From assembly GCA_956465555.1 (NCBI GenBank), contig OY101127.1:930001-994000 (forward strand): a DNA stretch of 64,000 nt, read 5' to 3'. The position numbers were made by a program, and so were the translations under genes. The notes beneath the pieces are model-generated. The model searched no databases. It had not been told where the DNA came from and saw only the letters and a list, made by a program, of their open reading frames with translations. Position 1 is the stretch's first letter; the number at the start of each line of letters is the position of its first letter. The DNA is from Nitzschia sp. pyKryTriq1. Its lineage: Eukaryota > Bacillariophyta > Bacillariophyceae > Bacillariales > Bacillariaceae. This document shows, one piece after another, positions 40,582 through 53,400 of the stretch.

Positions 40582-42921
40582 TTACGCCCAAAATTGTTGG
40601 ATGACCAAATCAATGCTCAATCGACAAACGGGACACTTATCCCCCCTTGCCTTGAGGATTCTCGCACAGACCAAACAACAAGCGACATGCCCCGTCTCTC
40701 CGTGGACAATGGTAGCATTCCGTTCTTCCGACAAGCAAATCAAACACTTGGCATGCAAGGAAGGATCGTTGTTGTTGTTGTTGCTGCTGCTGCGAATACT
40801 CCTCGGACTGGCGACTTGTCTTGACCGCGACAACTCTTCACTACTACTTCTTGACGATACGGCATCCGAATCCACTGATGACAATTCTCGGACATCCTCC
40901 GGCGAACAAGAACTCGCGTGTTTCCAATGGTATAGAGCGGGTATTTCGGGATCAAAGTTACTATCCACATCCCTCGCTTGGACAATCATCTCGTCTTGGG
41001 GTGGAGGTCGATTCAATCGAACACTGATCCACCCACCACTGGCCAACTTCAGTCGTTCCAAACAATGATCCACGGGATGCTCCGAAAATGCCCGTCCGAC
41101 GACGGGGACTATGGCGCCGCGTTCCAAGGTACCGATTTCAGCCGTGGACAATTCCACACTGGATCGTATCACGGCTCCCATGGGGAGTGTGACTTGATAC
41201 AAGGAGGGAACGGGAAAGGAGAGGGGTATCAAGACGCTTCCTCGATTTCCCGACAGTGGATTGAGAAATTCGGAACACCACCCATCAATGATACGAGTAT
41301 GTGTGTTCGAATGGTATGGACTTCGTCGACGAGTAGTCGGAGAGGTAGCAGCACTGGCAAGAACTGTTGTTCCTGTCGTCGTCGTCGTCGAAAGGTCTTG
41401 TTCTTCTGCACTGCCGCCGCCAAAGCTGCTGCTGGTGCCATTCACTTCCACAATCGCCGACACTCGCAATCGACACAGTCCTTGACTATTCATGGTCCTA
41501 CTCGCCACCCTTACCAAAGATCCATAGGGAAGCGTTTCCAGATGGTGTGTATTGAGATCCAATCCTTCTCTCACATAGGCCCCCGCGGGACATGTGACCC
41601 GCCAAATCCAACACTCTGGGTCGGTATAGAGTGATGGCAATCCGGGTGCCAATAGGGGATATCCATCGATATTCAAGACGGCATATCCACCACGCGATAG
41701 AGTTGTTCTTTCGCAATTACTGTTGTTGTTGTTGTTGTTGTTATTATTTTCGTTGACGTCCACTTTGACAAGAGTGATCCATCCCATTCGTCCGCGAGGA
41801 AAAATTCGGTGCGACACGGTACTTCCCCCGCTCGCGCTCATCGGTGGGACTTGAACGCGCTGCAAGGTGCGGGAATCCAAATAGACAATTTCAGTGGCGA
41901 CAATGGTACTTCCCGGACACAATGATCCAATGACACTTCGGAGGACGGTTCCGTTGGAGAGTTGTGTCGGGATGTCTCGTAATATAGCAATTTTATGATC
42001 GGAAGGAGTGAGCCACCAAAAATCGTCTCTTCGTCTCCAAAAGAGATGGTCTTCCATGGGATGGCGTGCACTCGTACGAGTAGTACGTGTAGTAGCAGCA
42101 GCAATACCTGTACGTGTAGTAGTATGGTTGGATGTAAAAGCAGTATTGGAAGTATTGGCGGCCGTGGCAAGTGTTTGTAAGACATTTTCTTGCCATTCTC
42201 GTTTCTGTTCCACTTCTAATTGACGGCAGCGTCGATTCCACTCATCCACCTCGTTTTGGGCCGTCGGAGACAGCGTGCGGCACGAGTAGCTACTAGTACG
42301 TGATGTTTTCGTGTTTGTATTGTTGTTGTGTGAGGACGTCGCTGTTGTTGTCTTACCCGTTGTGGCTGCTCTTGGATGATCTTCTTCCTCGTGATCCGAA
42401 ACGACTACGAAGGAGTCCGCCAAGGAAGAAGAAGAACATGGAACAACAGTAGTTGTTTGTATGTCGGTGCGATTAGTACAAGGTTGCTGCCCCCATACCG
42501 CTGTCAATCCTCCCAAAGTGGTGTTTCGTGCGGCCAGTTGTGCCACAGTCGGAGGAGGAGGAGCAGCGGCGGCGGCGCGAGAAGAGGACAACGATGAAGA
42601 CGAAGATGATGCAGACGACGAAGACTCGTCTTCCTCCGCATCCATAAAGTCATCGTCCTCGTCCGTGACTGTGGTAGCAGCTGCGGATGCTGGTAGTGAT
42701 GAGGATGATCCTTCTGTGGTTGCTGCTGTTCTTGTTGTGTTATTTCTACTAGATGCGATGGTGACATAATAATCCGCTGGCAAGAACGGTGGCGGTGTAT
42801 CGATAGTATTGGCTACGCCATCTCCGGGCGTGCCCTGCAAGACGACAAAGCTGCCCGGAATGATAATTTCGGCCTCATGGCCCATCATGGCAGGGGCAGA
42901 AGCAGAAGCAGAAGCATTCAT
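40582..42921 (-). CDS. RING-finger protein with SH3b-like repeats
   Basis: The single exon encodes 779 aa. The N-terminal 230 residues are low-complexity (Thr, Ser, Ala runs, and an acidic DEDDDFMDAEEDE). The middle has about three similar blocks, each starting with an I-L-R/Y-V-R/V-I-R-S strand and ending in G-W-I-T-L, GWCSEFLN or GGWISVRLN, which is the pattern of bacterial-type SH3 repeats. The C-terminus is a RING of the MDM2/IAP-like kind: C726-L-I-C729, H745, C749-L-V-C752 and C763-P-V-C766. It is likely an E3 ubiquitin ligase recruiting substrates through the SH3b-like blocks. It lies next to a HECT ligase transcribed in the other direction. Confidence 0.8.
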   Translation of the reverse strand: MNASASASAPAMMGHEAEIIIPGSFVVLQGTPGDGVANTIDTPPPFLPADYYVTIASSRNNTTRTAATTEGSSSSLPASAAATTVTDEDDDFMDAEEDESSSSASSSSSSLSSSRAAAAAPPPPTVAQLAARNTTLGGLTAVWGQQPCTNRTDIQTTTVVPCSSSSLADSFVVVSDHEEEDHPRAATTGKTTTATSSHNNNTNTKTSRTSSYSCRTLSPTAQNEVDEWNRRCRQLEVEQKREWQENVLQTLATAANTSNTAFTSNHTTTRTGIAAATTRTTRTSARHPMEDHLFWRRRDDFWWLTPSDHKIAILRDIPTQLSNGTVLRSVIGSLCPGSTIVATEIVYLDSRTLQRVQVPPMSASGGSTVSHRIFPRGRMGWITLVKVDVNENNNNNNNNNSNCERTTLSRGGYAVLNIDGYPLLAPGLPSLYTDPECWIWRVTCPAGAYVREGLDLNTHHLETLPYGSLVRVASRTMNSQGLCRLRVSAIVEVNGTSSSFGGGSAEEQDLSTTTTTGTTVLASAATSPTTRRRSPYHSNTHTRIIDGWCSEFLNPLSGNRGSVLIPLSFPVPSLYQVTLPMGAVIRSSVELSTAEIGTLERGAIVPVVGRAFSEHPVDHCLERLKLASGGWISVRLNRPPPQDEMIVQARDVDSNFDPEIPALYHWKHASSCSPEDVRELSSVDSDAVSSRSSSEELSRSRQVASPRSIRSSSNNNNNDPSLHAKCLICLSEERNATIVHGETGHVACCLVCARILKARGDKCPVCRLSIDLVIQQFWA

Positions 42922-44204
42922 TATTCTTATGTTCTTTCAATGGTACAAGTGTGTGCACAAGAACGAAATCCAGTATCAGGTCTTCTACCGGTATGTACGA
43001 ATAAGTCTTGTAAAGATCTTGTCTCGATGCCCTTTGAGGAAATTCAGTTATCCTTGGGAAAAAATCGAGATAGATACTTCGTAGAGGCAGAGGCGGAAGA
43101 GTAATATGTACTGTATCAACTGCTGTCTTGGCTTGCCCTTGTTACCGGGGAAAGCAACAACACCACCGATGCAGCATGCATGTAAAATGAATGAATATTA
43201 GCAACACGACGATACCAGCGAGCGATCGGAGAACCGACCAAGCAAGCCTTCTTGATTGGGCGAAGGAACACTTTTTGTTTTCAAGGCGGCCCTTAAAACC
43301 TGCGAGGTCCCACTTCCAAGATTCTGACACCGTGTAGAAATGGTATCTTTTCTACGACCCAAGACCACAAAGTCCAAGAAGTCGAAAAGCGATTGCAGAT
43401 ACGAACTTACCGTTGTAGATACCGGTACAAGTACTACCGGTAGGTACCGTTGTACCGGTACGGGTATGGTACAGTACCGCAGCGGGTGGGGGGGGGTGGC
43501 GCTACCCCGGGTGTCTACAGTACGATTACACTGGTACACTACTTGTACGGGTAGCGGTACATACGGTAGATGATGGCGGCTTCTGTTTTCGCCCTGCTGG
43601 CCTGCCTTGCTCGCTTTCGCTCGCTCACCTCTTGTCTTCATCTATCGCATGGCGGCGGGACGGCGGGCGCGGACGACGGCCGGCCCGCAGATTTTTTTGC
43701 GGCCCGGCCCTCCAACCGAGGGCGCGCGCGGAGACATTAATGAGTAGGTACGTACGTACCGCACTGGGTGGGTATGTATGGCAGATGGGCAAGCACGCGG
43801 GCAGAGGGGGGGGGACGGGGGGGAGCGAGATAGAGAGGGACAGAGCTGGGTCTCCTCCCTCTCGCTGATGGGATGGGGGACGACAGGGTTGGTCCCTGTC
43901 CACGTAACTCGATGAATCTATTCGTATTCGTATGTATTCATATTCGTCGATGGATTCGTATTCACACGCGATGATTCTGTCACCCACGCCAGCACCAGCA
44001 CAAGCAACGACCGACATTATCATCATCATCAAGAACAATAAGAACACATACAGCACTGTCTGTGAAAAGGGCACACTTTCCTTGTACAAGTACTGCATGG
44101 TACTCACACTCGTAGGAAGTTCTTCGTACCAGTATACGAATACCTTTTTCTGTTGGCCAGCATCCCACGCAACCAGTTAGTCAGTTGTTTTTTTGGGTCG
44201 GTGC
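42922..44204. other. Divergent promoter region between two ubiquitin-ligase genes
   Basis: GGTAC words cluster at 43417-43570. GC-rich and G-run sequence lies at 43485-43500 and 43650-43860. Frames here are short, on both strands, and largely made of these repeats. No gene is recognised. Confidence 0.5.
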
Positions 44205-47200
44205 ATGGGCAATCAACAACATCAAAAACGACCACAAAACTCTGCGGGTGCGAGTGCTGCTGCTGGTGCTGGTGCTGGTGCTGGTGAGAAGAAACGAGAC
44301 TTTGACAGCATGAACACGAACATGAATTTGAACACGCCGGGTACAAACACAAATAATATGAGCACAGACAACGACGAGAGGAGTTGTCGTCAGCACCGTC
44401 ACGGTGATCAAAACAACGACAACGACAACGACAACAGCAACAGCAACAGCAACGACAATAAGAACGACAGCAACGGCGACAGCAACAACGACACCATGGC
44501 GTCGCTGCAGCAAGACTTGGAACACGTCGAACAAACCTTGGAACAACATCAGCAAACCCATCCAAATTCCATCTTTCATTGGGACAGCAACAGCAGCAGA
44601 GGAGACGGCAGCAATAGCAACAGCAACAGCAACAGCAGCAACGACCGCTTGACCAATTCGGGACGGGCCGTCTTTGACAGTCTGGGAAGTGCCTTGGGAA
44701 GTATTCGACAGCGATTTCAACAGTTGCAGCAAAGGCAAAGTATCAGCAGCAACCTTCATCCTTCGCCGTCGGCGCTAGCAGCGGCAGCGCATATTCCTAC
44801 ATTTGATTTTTCGGAGCGGTTGGAAACGGCGGAACGGGCGCATTCCACGAGAATGCCGCTAGGAATGATGCGGAACCACATATCCTCTTCACAGTCGGTT
44901 TCGACCACGACGAGCGCCGGGCCTGATGCCCCTGAAACAACAACAAAAACGACGACGACGACGACGCCGTCGTCCTTGAAGGAAGCCGTCGATCGCAAGA
45001 CGAGTGCCGGAAGTAGCGGAGATGGCGAGGATAGCTTGTCAGATGGGGGTTCCTCTTCATCATCACCGACTCGGCGAGGAGGAAATCGTAGAATCGCTTC
45101 TACCTTGGTAGCAAGTCGTCGATATGCGGAAGCGCACGAGACGAATGAGATTGCGGTGCATGAAGGAGTGGCCTTGCCTCCAACCGGTATTCTCAAAATG
45201 GAGGAGGAGAAGGAAGAGGAGAAGGAGAAGGTGGGAGATGATGAAATAATGGCACCAACTCGTCATAAAAATATTGAACGGGCCATGATTGAACCCCAAG
45301 AAGACGGCGAGGCTCGTCCCATGGAAGTGGAGTCGTCCGCGAAAGTGGAAGAAAAAGACAATTCCTATGGCGACGATGACCGCCCTCCGACAGGAATTGT
45401 TCTGTCGATTGCCAGCATTCAAAAACTCGATGATACCAAGCACCATGGTCGTATTTTGCTGCCACCAATCATTTCTCACGATTCTTCGAGTGATGAAATG
45501 GATAGTTTTCCCACCTTATATTCTTGGGGTACAGGAGACGATTTTAATCTATTCGGATCCATCGAATCAAATCCGACGGATACCCCAGCCAAGATTCCTT
45601 CCGATTCTCGGGTAGGACGGTCCGAAATCGTTAGTGTGAGTTTTGGAGACAAACATGCGGCACTTGCAACGGCGACAGGAGGACTCTTGATTTGTGGAAA
45701 CAATTCCGAAGGGGCCGTCGATCCCACCCAACGAACGGTGGAGAAGTTGCCATGGCCCATGCATTTGGAACCCATCATGGCCATGACAACCGCACGAGTC
45801 CTGCATGTGGCTTGTGGATTAGATCACACTGCCGTCTTGACTGAAACACGGAGTGTGCTAACCTTTGGTAACAATGTGGATGGACAATTGGGGCATCGAT
45901 TACGACCTAGTTCTACTAGTAGCCCGGGAGATGCCCTGTTTCAGTCTCCGGAGGCCATGGTATTGCCCCGACGGGCCGCACAGGTGTTTTGTGGGCATCG
46001 TTTTACATTGGTGCTGACGACACGGATGGAAGTTTACGTGTGTGGCCGTGAAGAATTGACAGGATATAATACCTTGGATGGACCTCCACGTTTGCCGGAA
46101 CAAAATCCGGTACTGCAAGGCTTGCCCTTGGTCTACGCGGCTGCGGGCGACGACCACGCAGTGGTCTTGACGGCTCAAGGAACAGCCTATGCCTGGGGGG
46201 CCAATCCTACGGGAGCCTGTGGGCGAGAATATCCCAAAAGATTGACGGTTCCAGTTCCCGTCCAGGTGCCGTTCTCATCGATGGAGCAACCTCGTCAGGC
46301 CAACGGCCGATTACCACCTGCCCCATTTTCCAATTGGGCCGCATGGGAAGACGGATCGCCCAACATTATTACCTTGGCCGAAGATGTCGCTGTTGTCGAT
46401 GCTGCATGTGGCAAGAATACTACGATTCTGGTGACCAAAACGGGGCGCTTACTAGTGGCGGGGTCCAATGATCAATTGCAATTAGGATTGGACAAGAGCG
46501 CGAAAGAAGTATCGCCCGTGCAAACTGTGGACCACCCTACACCAGGTATCACCTTTGTATCGGCCGAGGCTGGAACGAACTTTACGTTGCTTCTGGATAG
46601 TAAGGGAGACGTGTGGTGTATGGGTCATGGTGCACCCATGAAACGGGTTTTGGAAGGGCAATCCATTGCTACCATTGCGGCTGGGGGTACTCATAGCTTG
46701 GCCATTGCGTCCAAAAGCAATACCACGGCGGAGGAGCCATCCAAAGCTTCAACTTCCACGCCTGGATTGGAGGGTCTCTTGGACGGAATCTTGTTGGAAC
46801 AAGAAGTTTCCAAGCAAGAAAGTGCCGCGGCTGAGTTGTCAAATCAAACAGAAGAATTGTTCCGCTGCCCTGCAGTCATGAATAGTGTATTTTTGGATCC
46901 CAAGGAAATTGATGATTTGTATGACAAATTGATTTTGGCAGCCGGGGAACAGAAACACCGTCAACTTGTCGTGTCGGCCATGGAAAAGGGAATGATGAAG
47001 GGTTTGGAAAGTATCAAGAGTGCACGACTCATGTATCCCGAATCAGTCCGATGTCTCTTGCTCTACCTGCAATGTCCACTCTTCCGAAGGAATACAAGCG
47101 GAAAGGCGCAGGATATTCAATTCGATGTCCGAGGAGAGACGATTATGTTACTTTGTGAAACAATTTTGGGATTACCATTTGAGGGCTACAAAGCATTTAC

Positions 47201-48777
47201 TGCATGGTCGACTTTGGTGTACGCAAAAGACTTATTTGTCCCCTTCCTGGTCACACCCCTGATTGATCAGCTCAATTTTATGATCAAAAGTGAAAGAACG
47301 CGAGCTGTGCCAGTCGTTGTCGGAGTCCTCCGATGGTTCCAAAATGTAGCGGAACGATTCCAAGACTACGTCATTGCGACCCCTGCAGATTTTTACTCAA
47401 AGAGTGTCGAAGAGTTGCCTATCGAAGCGCTCTTTGAGGATCTGGTGCGATACAGGCGGGCCTCCAAGACGGAACGCAGTACCAACTTTTTCTTGTCCGC
47501 TAGCCCATTTTTGATGCCACCAAGCTCCAAGCGGAATTTGTTGCAGGTCGAGCATCAGCTGACTATGGTGCAGGCCGCCCAAGCAGGTGGCGTTCAATTT
47601 GATCTATCTCGGCGACAATTCCTCTTTCAGCCGTACTTTGTCATGGCCATCGATCGCCAATACATGCTCCAACAGACGCTTCAAGCGGTGGCGTCTGCAG
47701 CCCCCGGTGAACTTCGAAAGTCTCTCAAGATTGTTTTCAAAGGAGAAGACGGAGTGGATGCGGGCGGAGTCACCAAGGAATTCTTTCAGCTACTGGTTGT
47801 CCAATTGTTTGATATCAATACAGGTATGTGGACAACCCAATTTGGCGATGGAACGAATTCTTGGTTCAATGCCGATTGTACGTGGAATCAAGATGGATAC
47901 TATTTGGTGGGTATCTTGGTGGGTTTGGCCGTCTACAACAGCGTTATTTTGGATGTCCATTTCCCCCAAACCGTGTACCGAAAATTGCTCGGTCTTCCAC
48001 TTGGTTTGGAAGACATGGTTGATCCAGAGGTTATGCGGGGACTGAAAGCTTTGTTGGACTATGCAGGTAACGACGTCGAAGATATTTTTTGTCTAACTTT
48101 TGAGGTGGCATGGAATTCGTTGGGCATGGAACGAAAGAAGGAGCTCAAACCAGGCGGTGCCAGCATTCCAGTGACCCGCGATAACCGGGAAGAGTACGTG
48201 ATGCGCTATGTCAAGTGGATGCTTGTGGACAGCATTCAAAATCAATACGATGAATTCGAACGCGGCTTTATGCAAGTAATGGAAGGCTCAAGTCTCGAAT
48301 TGCTCCGGCCCGAAGAATTGGAATTGTTGGTCGTCGGAACCCCCGAACTGGATTTTGCTGCCCTTGAAGCCAATACAGAGTACGAAGGAGGATTTGATAA
48401 GGATTCTCCCGTGATCCGAAACTTGTGGCGTTTCGTCAAACAATCTCCCCGGGAAGCTCAACTAATGTTTCTCAAATTCGCAACCGGCAGCACAAAGGCT
48501 CCTATAGGGGGCCTTGCGGAACTGCCATTCAAAATACAGAGGTATGGCGTCTACGGATTATTCTTCTCATCTCACATTTCTGGATTTTAAATCACTTACG
48601 CTTGCTGCGTTTGTCTGCGTGCAACGTTGCAGGGCGGGACCCGACTCGATGCAGCTCCCTACTTCTCACACCTGTTTCAATACCCTTCTTATTCCTGACT
48701 ACGGGGACAATCGTGAGAAGCTCGCTGAACGACTTGGGCGAGCTATCATTGAATGCGAAGGCTTTGGACTGCAATAG
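44205..48777 (+). CDS. HERC-type E3 ubiquitin ligase (RCC1 repeats + HECT)
   Basis: Two exons (44205-48541, 48633-48777) with a 91-nt intron give 1,493 aa. The last exon supplies the HECT tail, so the single-exon reading would lack the active site. The N-terminal ~430 residues are Asn/Ser/Thr/Asp low-complexity encoded by trinucleotide-like tracts. Residues ~435-850 hold about seven RCC1 blades (for example [20 protein letters not shown] then [10 protein letters not shown]). The HECT domain covers ~1120-1493, with [10 protein letters not shown], the SRR-like [12 protein letters not shown] region, and catalytic Cys1460 in [21 protein letters not shown] enzymes accept ubiquitin on this Cys and pass it to substrates; RCC1 blades mediate binding. 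Confidence 0.93.
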
Positions 48778-49624
48778 ACTAGATGGGGAGGGATGTTGGT
48801 CATGGTGGGCTCCTCGGGGGCTAGTACAATACTTACGCGAGACGGTTGCGTGGATTTTTCCCTGACGTGGGGACGCATGATTGATTTCGAATTGTAAAGA
48901 GAAATTTTCAACAAGACCAGACAAAGAAGAGAGTGTAAAGACTGAAACAACAAAGGGTTATAATCAACGAGATCGCCCACTTACTTCGAGAGGATATTAG
49001 AATAGAACTGCAGCCACCAAATGTGAGTTACGTGCACCAGTATTACATTCCTGCTGGGTCGAGAAGAGGCCCTTATGTTATATTCGTTCTGTATGTGGCG
49101 ACTGGCGACCGAGGACGGGGTACTAGTGATTTCCTCAGTTTGGACCATGTGCACTTTAGTTGCCTTTTACCCCCAAACAAATTTAAAATAAAGAAACTTG
49201 GTTTTTCCAAGAGCTGGTGTTCTTGTATTTTGTTCCAAAATAGGAAAGCGTAATATTTCCATTCGAAGTCCTCTTTCAAACTTGTTCTGAGCTTTGTCTC
49301 ATCCGTCTAGCACACATAGCCTCTGGTAGTTGCTGCCACTCTTGTTGATCATCTCGATAATAGGTTTCCCACATGATTCTTCTACGTTCATACCGGTACT
49401 CGTCAGGCGCCCCCCTTCAATCCCAAAATTCTCCCCCAAGGCTGCGCAGATACGCGCGTGTGAGCAGCGGCTCCAACCAATGCTCCAACATCGCACTCCA
49501 ATGGCTATTACACTGCAGAATGAACTGTAGCGTATCGGCGCCGATACGCCAGCACACTATCCCCCAGCTCTTCATTGGTATGACATGACGTAGGACGGTG
49601 AGCTGACGCAGCCGTTGTGAGACG

Positions 49625-49646
49625 CCAGGAACACGGAATTTTCGCC
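49625..49646 (+). repeat. Dispersed repeat family, copy C (core word)
   Basis: The 22-bp word CCAGGAACACGGAATTTTCG plus CC is identical to 1604-1625 in copy A. Downstream sequence keeps only loose similarity: GCGCGCGGTAAATGACAT compared with the GCGCGATAAATCG of copy A, and a CGGAACACTTTATTTAATGG tail like that after copy B. Confidence 0.75.
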
Positions 49647-50430
49647 CCAGCGATCTGATCGCTAGGCGCGCGGTAAATGACATCTACGAGACGTCGGAAC
49701 ACTTTATTTAATGGTCCAGTGACGTAAGGGCCATTACACTTGGAACCTGCCGCTGTGACTGTTGATTAATTAATTATTGTGGGAAGCGCTAGCAGCAGTG
49801 CCTTCTCCTTTCGCGAGGCTTATTATTTTTGCAACACGTCTATTAATAATTCCTAGTAGTGGTGGTACATCAGGTACAAGCCAAGCGGTTGATGCATTAC
49901 CATCAGAGGTAGGACCCGGTGCGTACGTGCGTGCGTGGCATCAGAAGATGCGAACTGTGAACACCTCAGGCCGGCCGTGCGGTGCGAACAGTAGCAGGTC
50001 GTGCGTGCGAAATACAGTAACAAAATATGAATACTATTATTTTATGTACACAGTCCTTCACTCGTTCTACCTGCCGCGCCGCGTCGCCGGCACATCCAGC
50101 GCAGTTCAAGCACAGTAGTCTTGTAGACTAGAATACCTCTTTTTGCTCCTCTTATGATGAGGCCCTATCTGTCCAGACGGTACGTACAGTAGTCAGCAGT
50201 CGTTGTCTTTCGCCATAAATATTGCCACCTTTTCTTGTCATACATTCAAGTGACACAGTTCGATTGAGAGGCCCGAGACTGTCTTTTGAACAACAAAATA
50301 AACCCCCCTCCCTCCTCAAGAACAAAGGTATGCCAGAAAGCAGCGATGCAGAGCTTGTGTCGGATCCGAGGTGCCGGTTCTGTGGAGGGTGTAGATTGTT
50401 TTTGGACGCGTGTCTCACTGCAAGCCTTCC

Positions 50431-50460
50431 CATCCCATCCCATCCCATCCCATCCCATCC
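50431..50460 (+). repeat. (CATCC)6 pentanucleotide repeat
   Basis: Six perfect CATCC units precede the chosen start of kinase B by 16 bp. If translation began at the ATG at 50330 this tract would encode Ile-Pro-Ser-His-Pro repeats, and changes in unit number would shift the frame. This favours the downstream ATG. Confidence 0.95.
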
Positions 50461-50476
50461 ATTTTGGTCAGGACTA

Positions 50477-53400
50477 ATGGAAACATCTGAGGGGGCCCGC
50501 TCTAAGAGAGCTGTCCAGGCCCTTTCCACAAAAAAAGAGAAGCATGCTGAATATGACGATTCAGTGGCACGGCAGCAGAAAAGGTGCCGCCAGAGATCGC
50601 CCAGTTCTACGAGCAATGCAAAGAGGCCATTTGATGATATCGAAGATGGCGGAGGAAAGATGCCTGCGAGCAAGAAGGCAAACGTGAGTACCGTTGAGTG
50701 GTTCGGTGGAGTGGAAGGAGTAAGTGTTGAGGGAGGTTCCGAGTCAGTGGGCGCCCAGGCTCTTGCCGATCATGCTACCAAGCCTACAGCACCACCAGAG
50801 CTACCAGTAGCCTCCCTATCAAAAGCTCGTCCGCCTCGAACCTTGGAAGATGTCGCAAAAGGCGTCGAATCAACGTTTTCGAAGACCGATGACTCCTCGC
50901 CGAGTGGATTTCGAAGCAACATTTCGCCTCAGAAAGTTGTGCCTTTGATCCCTTCACGGACTATGATGACGCATAAATATTTGAAAAAGGACGAGAAGGG
51001 AGCATTGATGGCAACTTATCGGGTGAACAGAATGTTTCCTCTCGCCGCAAATATTGCTGTCGGAGCATTCTTGACTCTTTTATTTTTAGTGTACAGTACC
51101 ACTCCTATGGAAGAATGGGAATATCTACCGGACAGTGAACGCACAGTTCCACTTGTTGCATTTGGAATCGCGGCCATGTCGTCTTTGATGGTGCTTACCT
51201 CGTTTATGTGTTGGCAACAAGAATTCGGGAAAATAAGTGGCATCGTCTATGCAGGGCTCGTGGTCATGCTCATATCGATGACGACGAATGGGATTCTTGC
51301 ATTCGCTCCAACAGTTGTCAAAGTTGACGTAACCATCAACACCAGAGTCTTTCTGGTCCGATGGTGCGAGTGGATACCATGTTCCGGCCTCATGACATTT
51401 CTATGCGATGCTATAGATGTGCCACGGTCCAAAGAGGCCATGCGAATGGCGATTTTGTACTCCCTATGTCAGTCTTTATCTTGCATCTTCGGGTTGGTCT
51501 TTCCTTTTTGCCCTGGGGTAGTGTCATGGTCCATTGCCATGTTCTTTTCATTTGCTTTCTACGTACCCATCTTTCCTCGGCTGAACTTCAAGAATAAAAA
51601 ATTCCGTGCTACACCTGCAGGGAATTCATTCTCTGAAATGGAATGCTATAATCGGCATCGATACTCGTACGAGCTCATGCTCTTGTGCTCTATGCTATGG
51701 ACTTTTCTGGTATTCGCCTACTTTGTTAATGCTGTTGTGCATTGCACGTTGCCAGAGGGACACGTATTTCGACCCTACTCTTTGGCTATGTACGTCGACT
51801 GCACTTTCGATGTATTGGCAAAAGCGCTCTACATGAGGCAAATTGTGGATACCCACAAGGCTGTCTTTCAGTCGGAAGGATTGGCACAGCGGCAGCTTGT
51901 GGAACTTCGCTCTCTCATGTCTGCCCTATGGGGATCAAGCTCCGATATGATTGTACTATCCATCCAGCATGAACTGAAATGTTTGACGCTATTTTCACCA
52001 GGTTTGGCTCCACTCGTGAAGCAAGGCCAAGAAGACGCTCGGGGTAGCGGCGAACAAAAGGCGCTTGTCCTGGAACTTGAGAGAGATTTGGAAAGGCACG
52101 ATGCATACCAAGAAGTAGATCACAACCGATACAATCTTGGGAGAATAAAGCAAGCGTATCATATTGACGCCTCTGGTGTCAGCTTTGATACGTTTCACGA
52201 GGCGTCGATCAACAGCCATGTCGACCCGACATCGTTTGAGGCTCAAACAGCTGAAAGTATTCTAAAAGAAGCCTGGCTCTCGGTGAAGGGCCAAAATGCC
52301 TTATCGCCACCGTTGGTACCGTACGACTTCCAACGATCCGACGGGTCTCAGTGCAATTGTGAGATGAGAGTTCTGCCGCATGCCGAAAATGGAATGATTG
52401 CTGTGGTGCGTGACGTCTCTGAGCGCTTTCGTCGGTTTGAAGCAGAACGAAAGGCAGAGGCAGAATCGCTGAGACGACAGAAAGAATCACAATCGGTAAG
52501 AATGAGATGACGAACCATAGCCACTGAAATAAAAACAACCGAAGTGGAAGCTCACATCTTTGTTTGCAGCAAACTCGCTTTGTCAGACACGAGGTAAAAA
52601 ATGGCTTGCTCACTGGTATCGAACTAATCAGTAATCTCAAAAGTACGCTGATGGACGATGTACAACAAGCAAAGAATCCTGAAGTGGATCGTGCCCAAGA
52701 CGCTCCCATGGAAAAGGGCCAGCTTTCAAAATGTTGGAGGCAACTTGGGGACCTTGACAATAACCTCCACCAAGTGTTGGATACTGTCTTGGCAGAAGCC
52801 ATGGCTCGAGATGTGATCAACGAGGTTTATGAGCCAAGATTCGAAAGCATTAATCCTGTGGCTCTTTTGCGGGGTGCAGGTTCCAATGGTGGGAGGTTCC
52901 CTGTCCGCTCTAGGCAGGCCGACATGCCGTTCCTGAAACTGGACCAACAATTACTTCATTACATTTATCGTAATGCGGTATCGAATGCCTGTAAATACGG
53001 AAAGCAAGGCGAGTTGGTGGTAACTTTGGTGGGCTACGATAAAGCAACAATGGAGCTGGAAGTTCAAGTTATCAACAGCCCGGGTCCTGGGCATAAGAAA
53101 TTGGTAGGACTTGGTCCGCAGGCGAGCCAGGCTGTTTTTGAGCAAGGTTTGAGGTTGCACGAGAATCTGCGAATCAAAGATCGTTTCATATCTCATGGTG
53201 ATGGCGCTTGGATTGCTCAGAAGTGCGCCAAAGCCATGGGAGGAAATTGTAGCATCAGGTTTGAAGCCGATTTGACAATCTTTTCATTCAGATGTCCGAC
53301 GGAACCGTTGGTTCCTGCGGTAAAAAATGACACAACGAATTTTGTAGTCCCTCCAGAGACCCTTGGAGTTGGTGTTGACGATTCGAAGATACAGAGAAAA

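Larger units (their letters stand above)
48778..50476. other. Intergenic region upstream of kinase B
   Basis: This contains part of dispersed repeat family copy C (about 49625-49730) and AGCGATCTGATCGCT, a self-complementary word at about 49650. Short frames with no domain occur. The kinase B coding frame is open from 50222 but its first ATG is at 50330; I start the gene at 50477 (see that entry). Confidence 0.5.

Noticed and set aside
44181-44759. 192-codon leftward Val/Ala-rich frame
   Set aside because: It is the antisense of the Asn/Ser trinucleotide-like tract at the start of the HERC gene; composition alone explains it.
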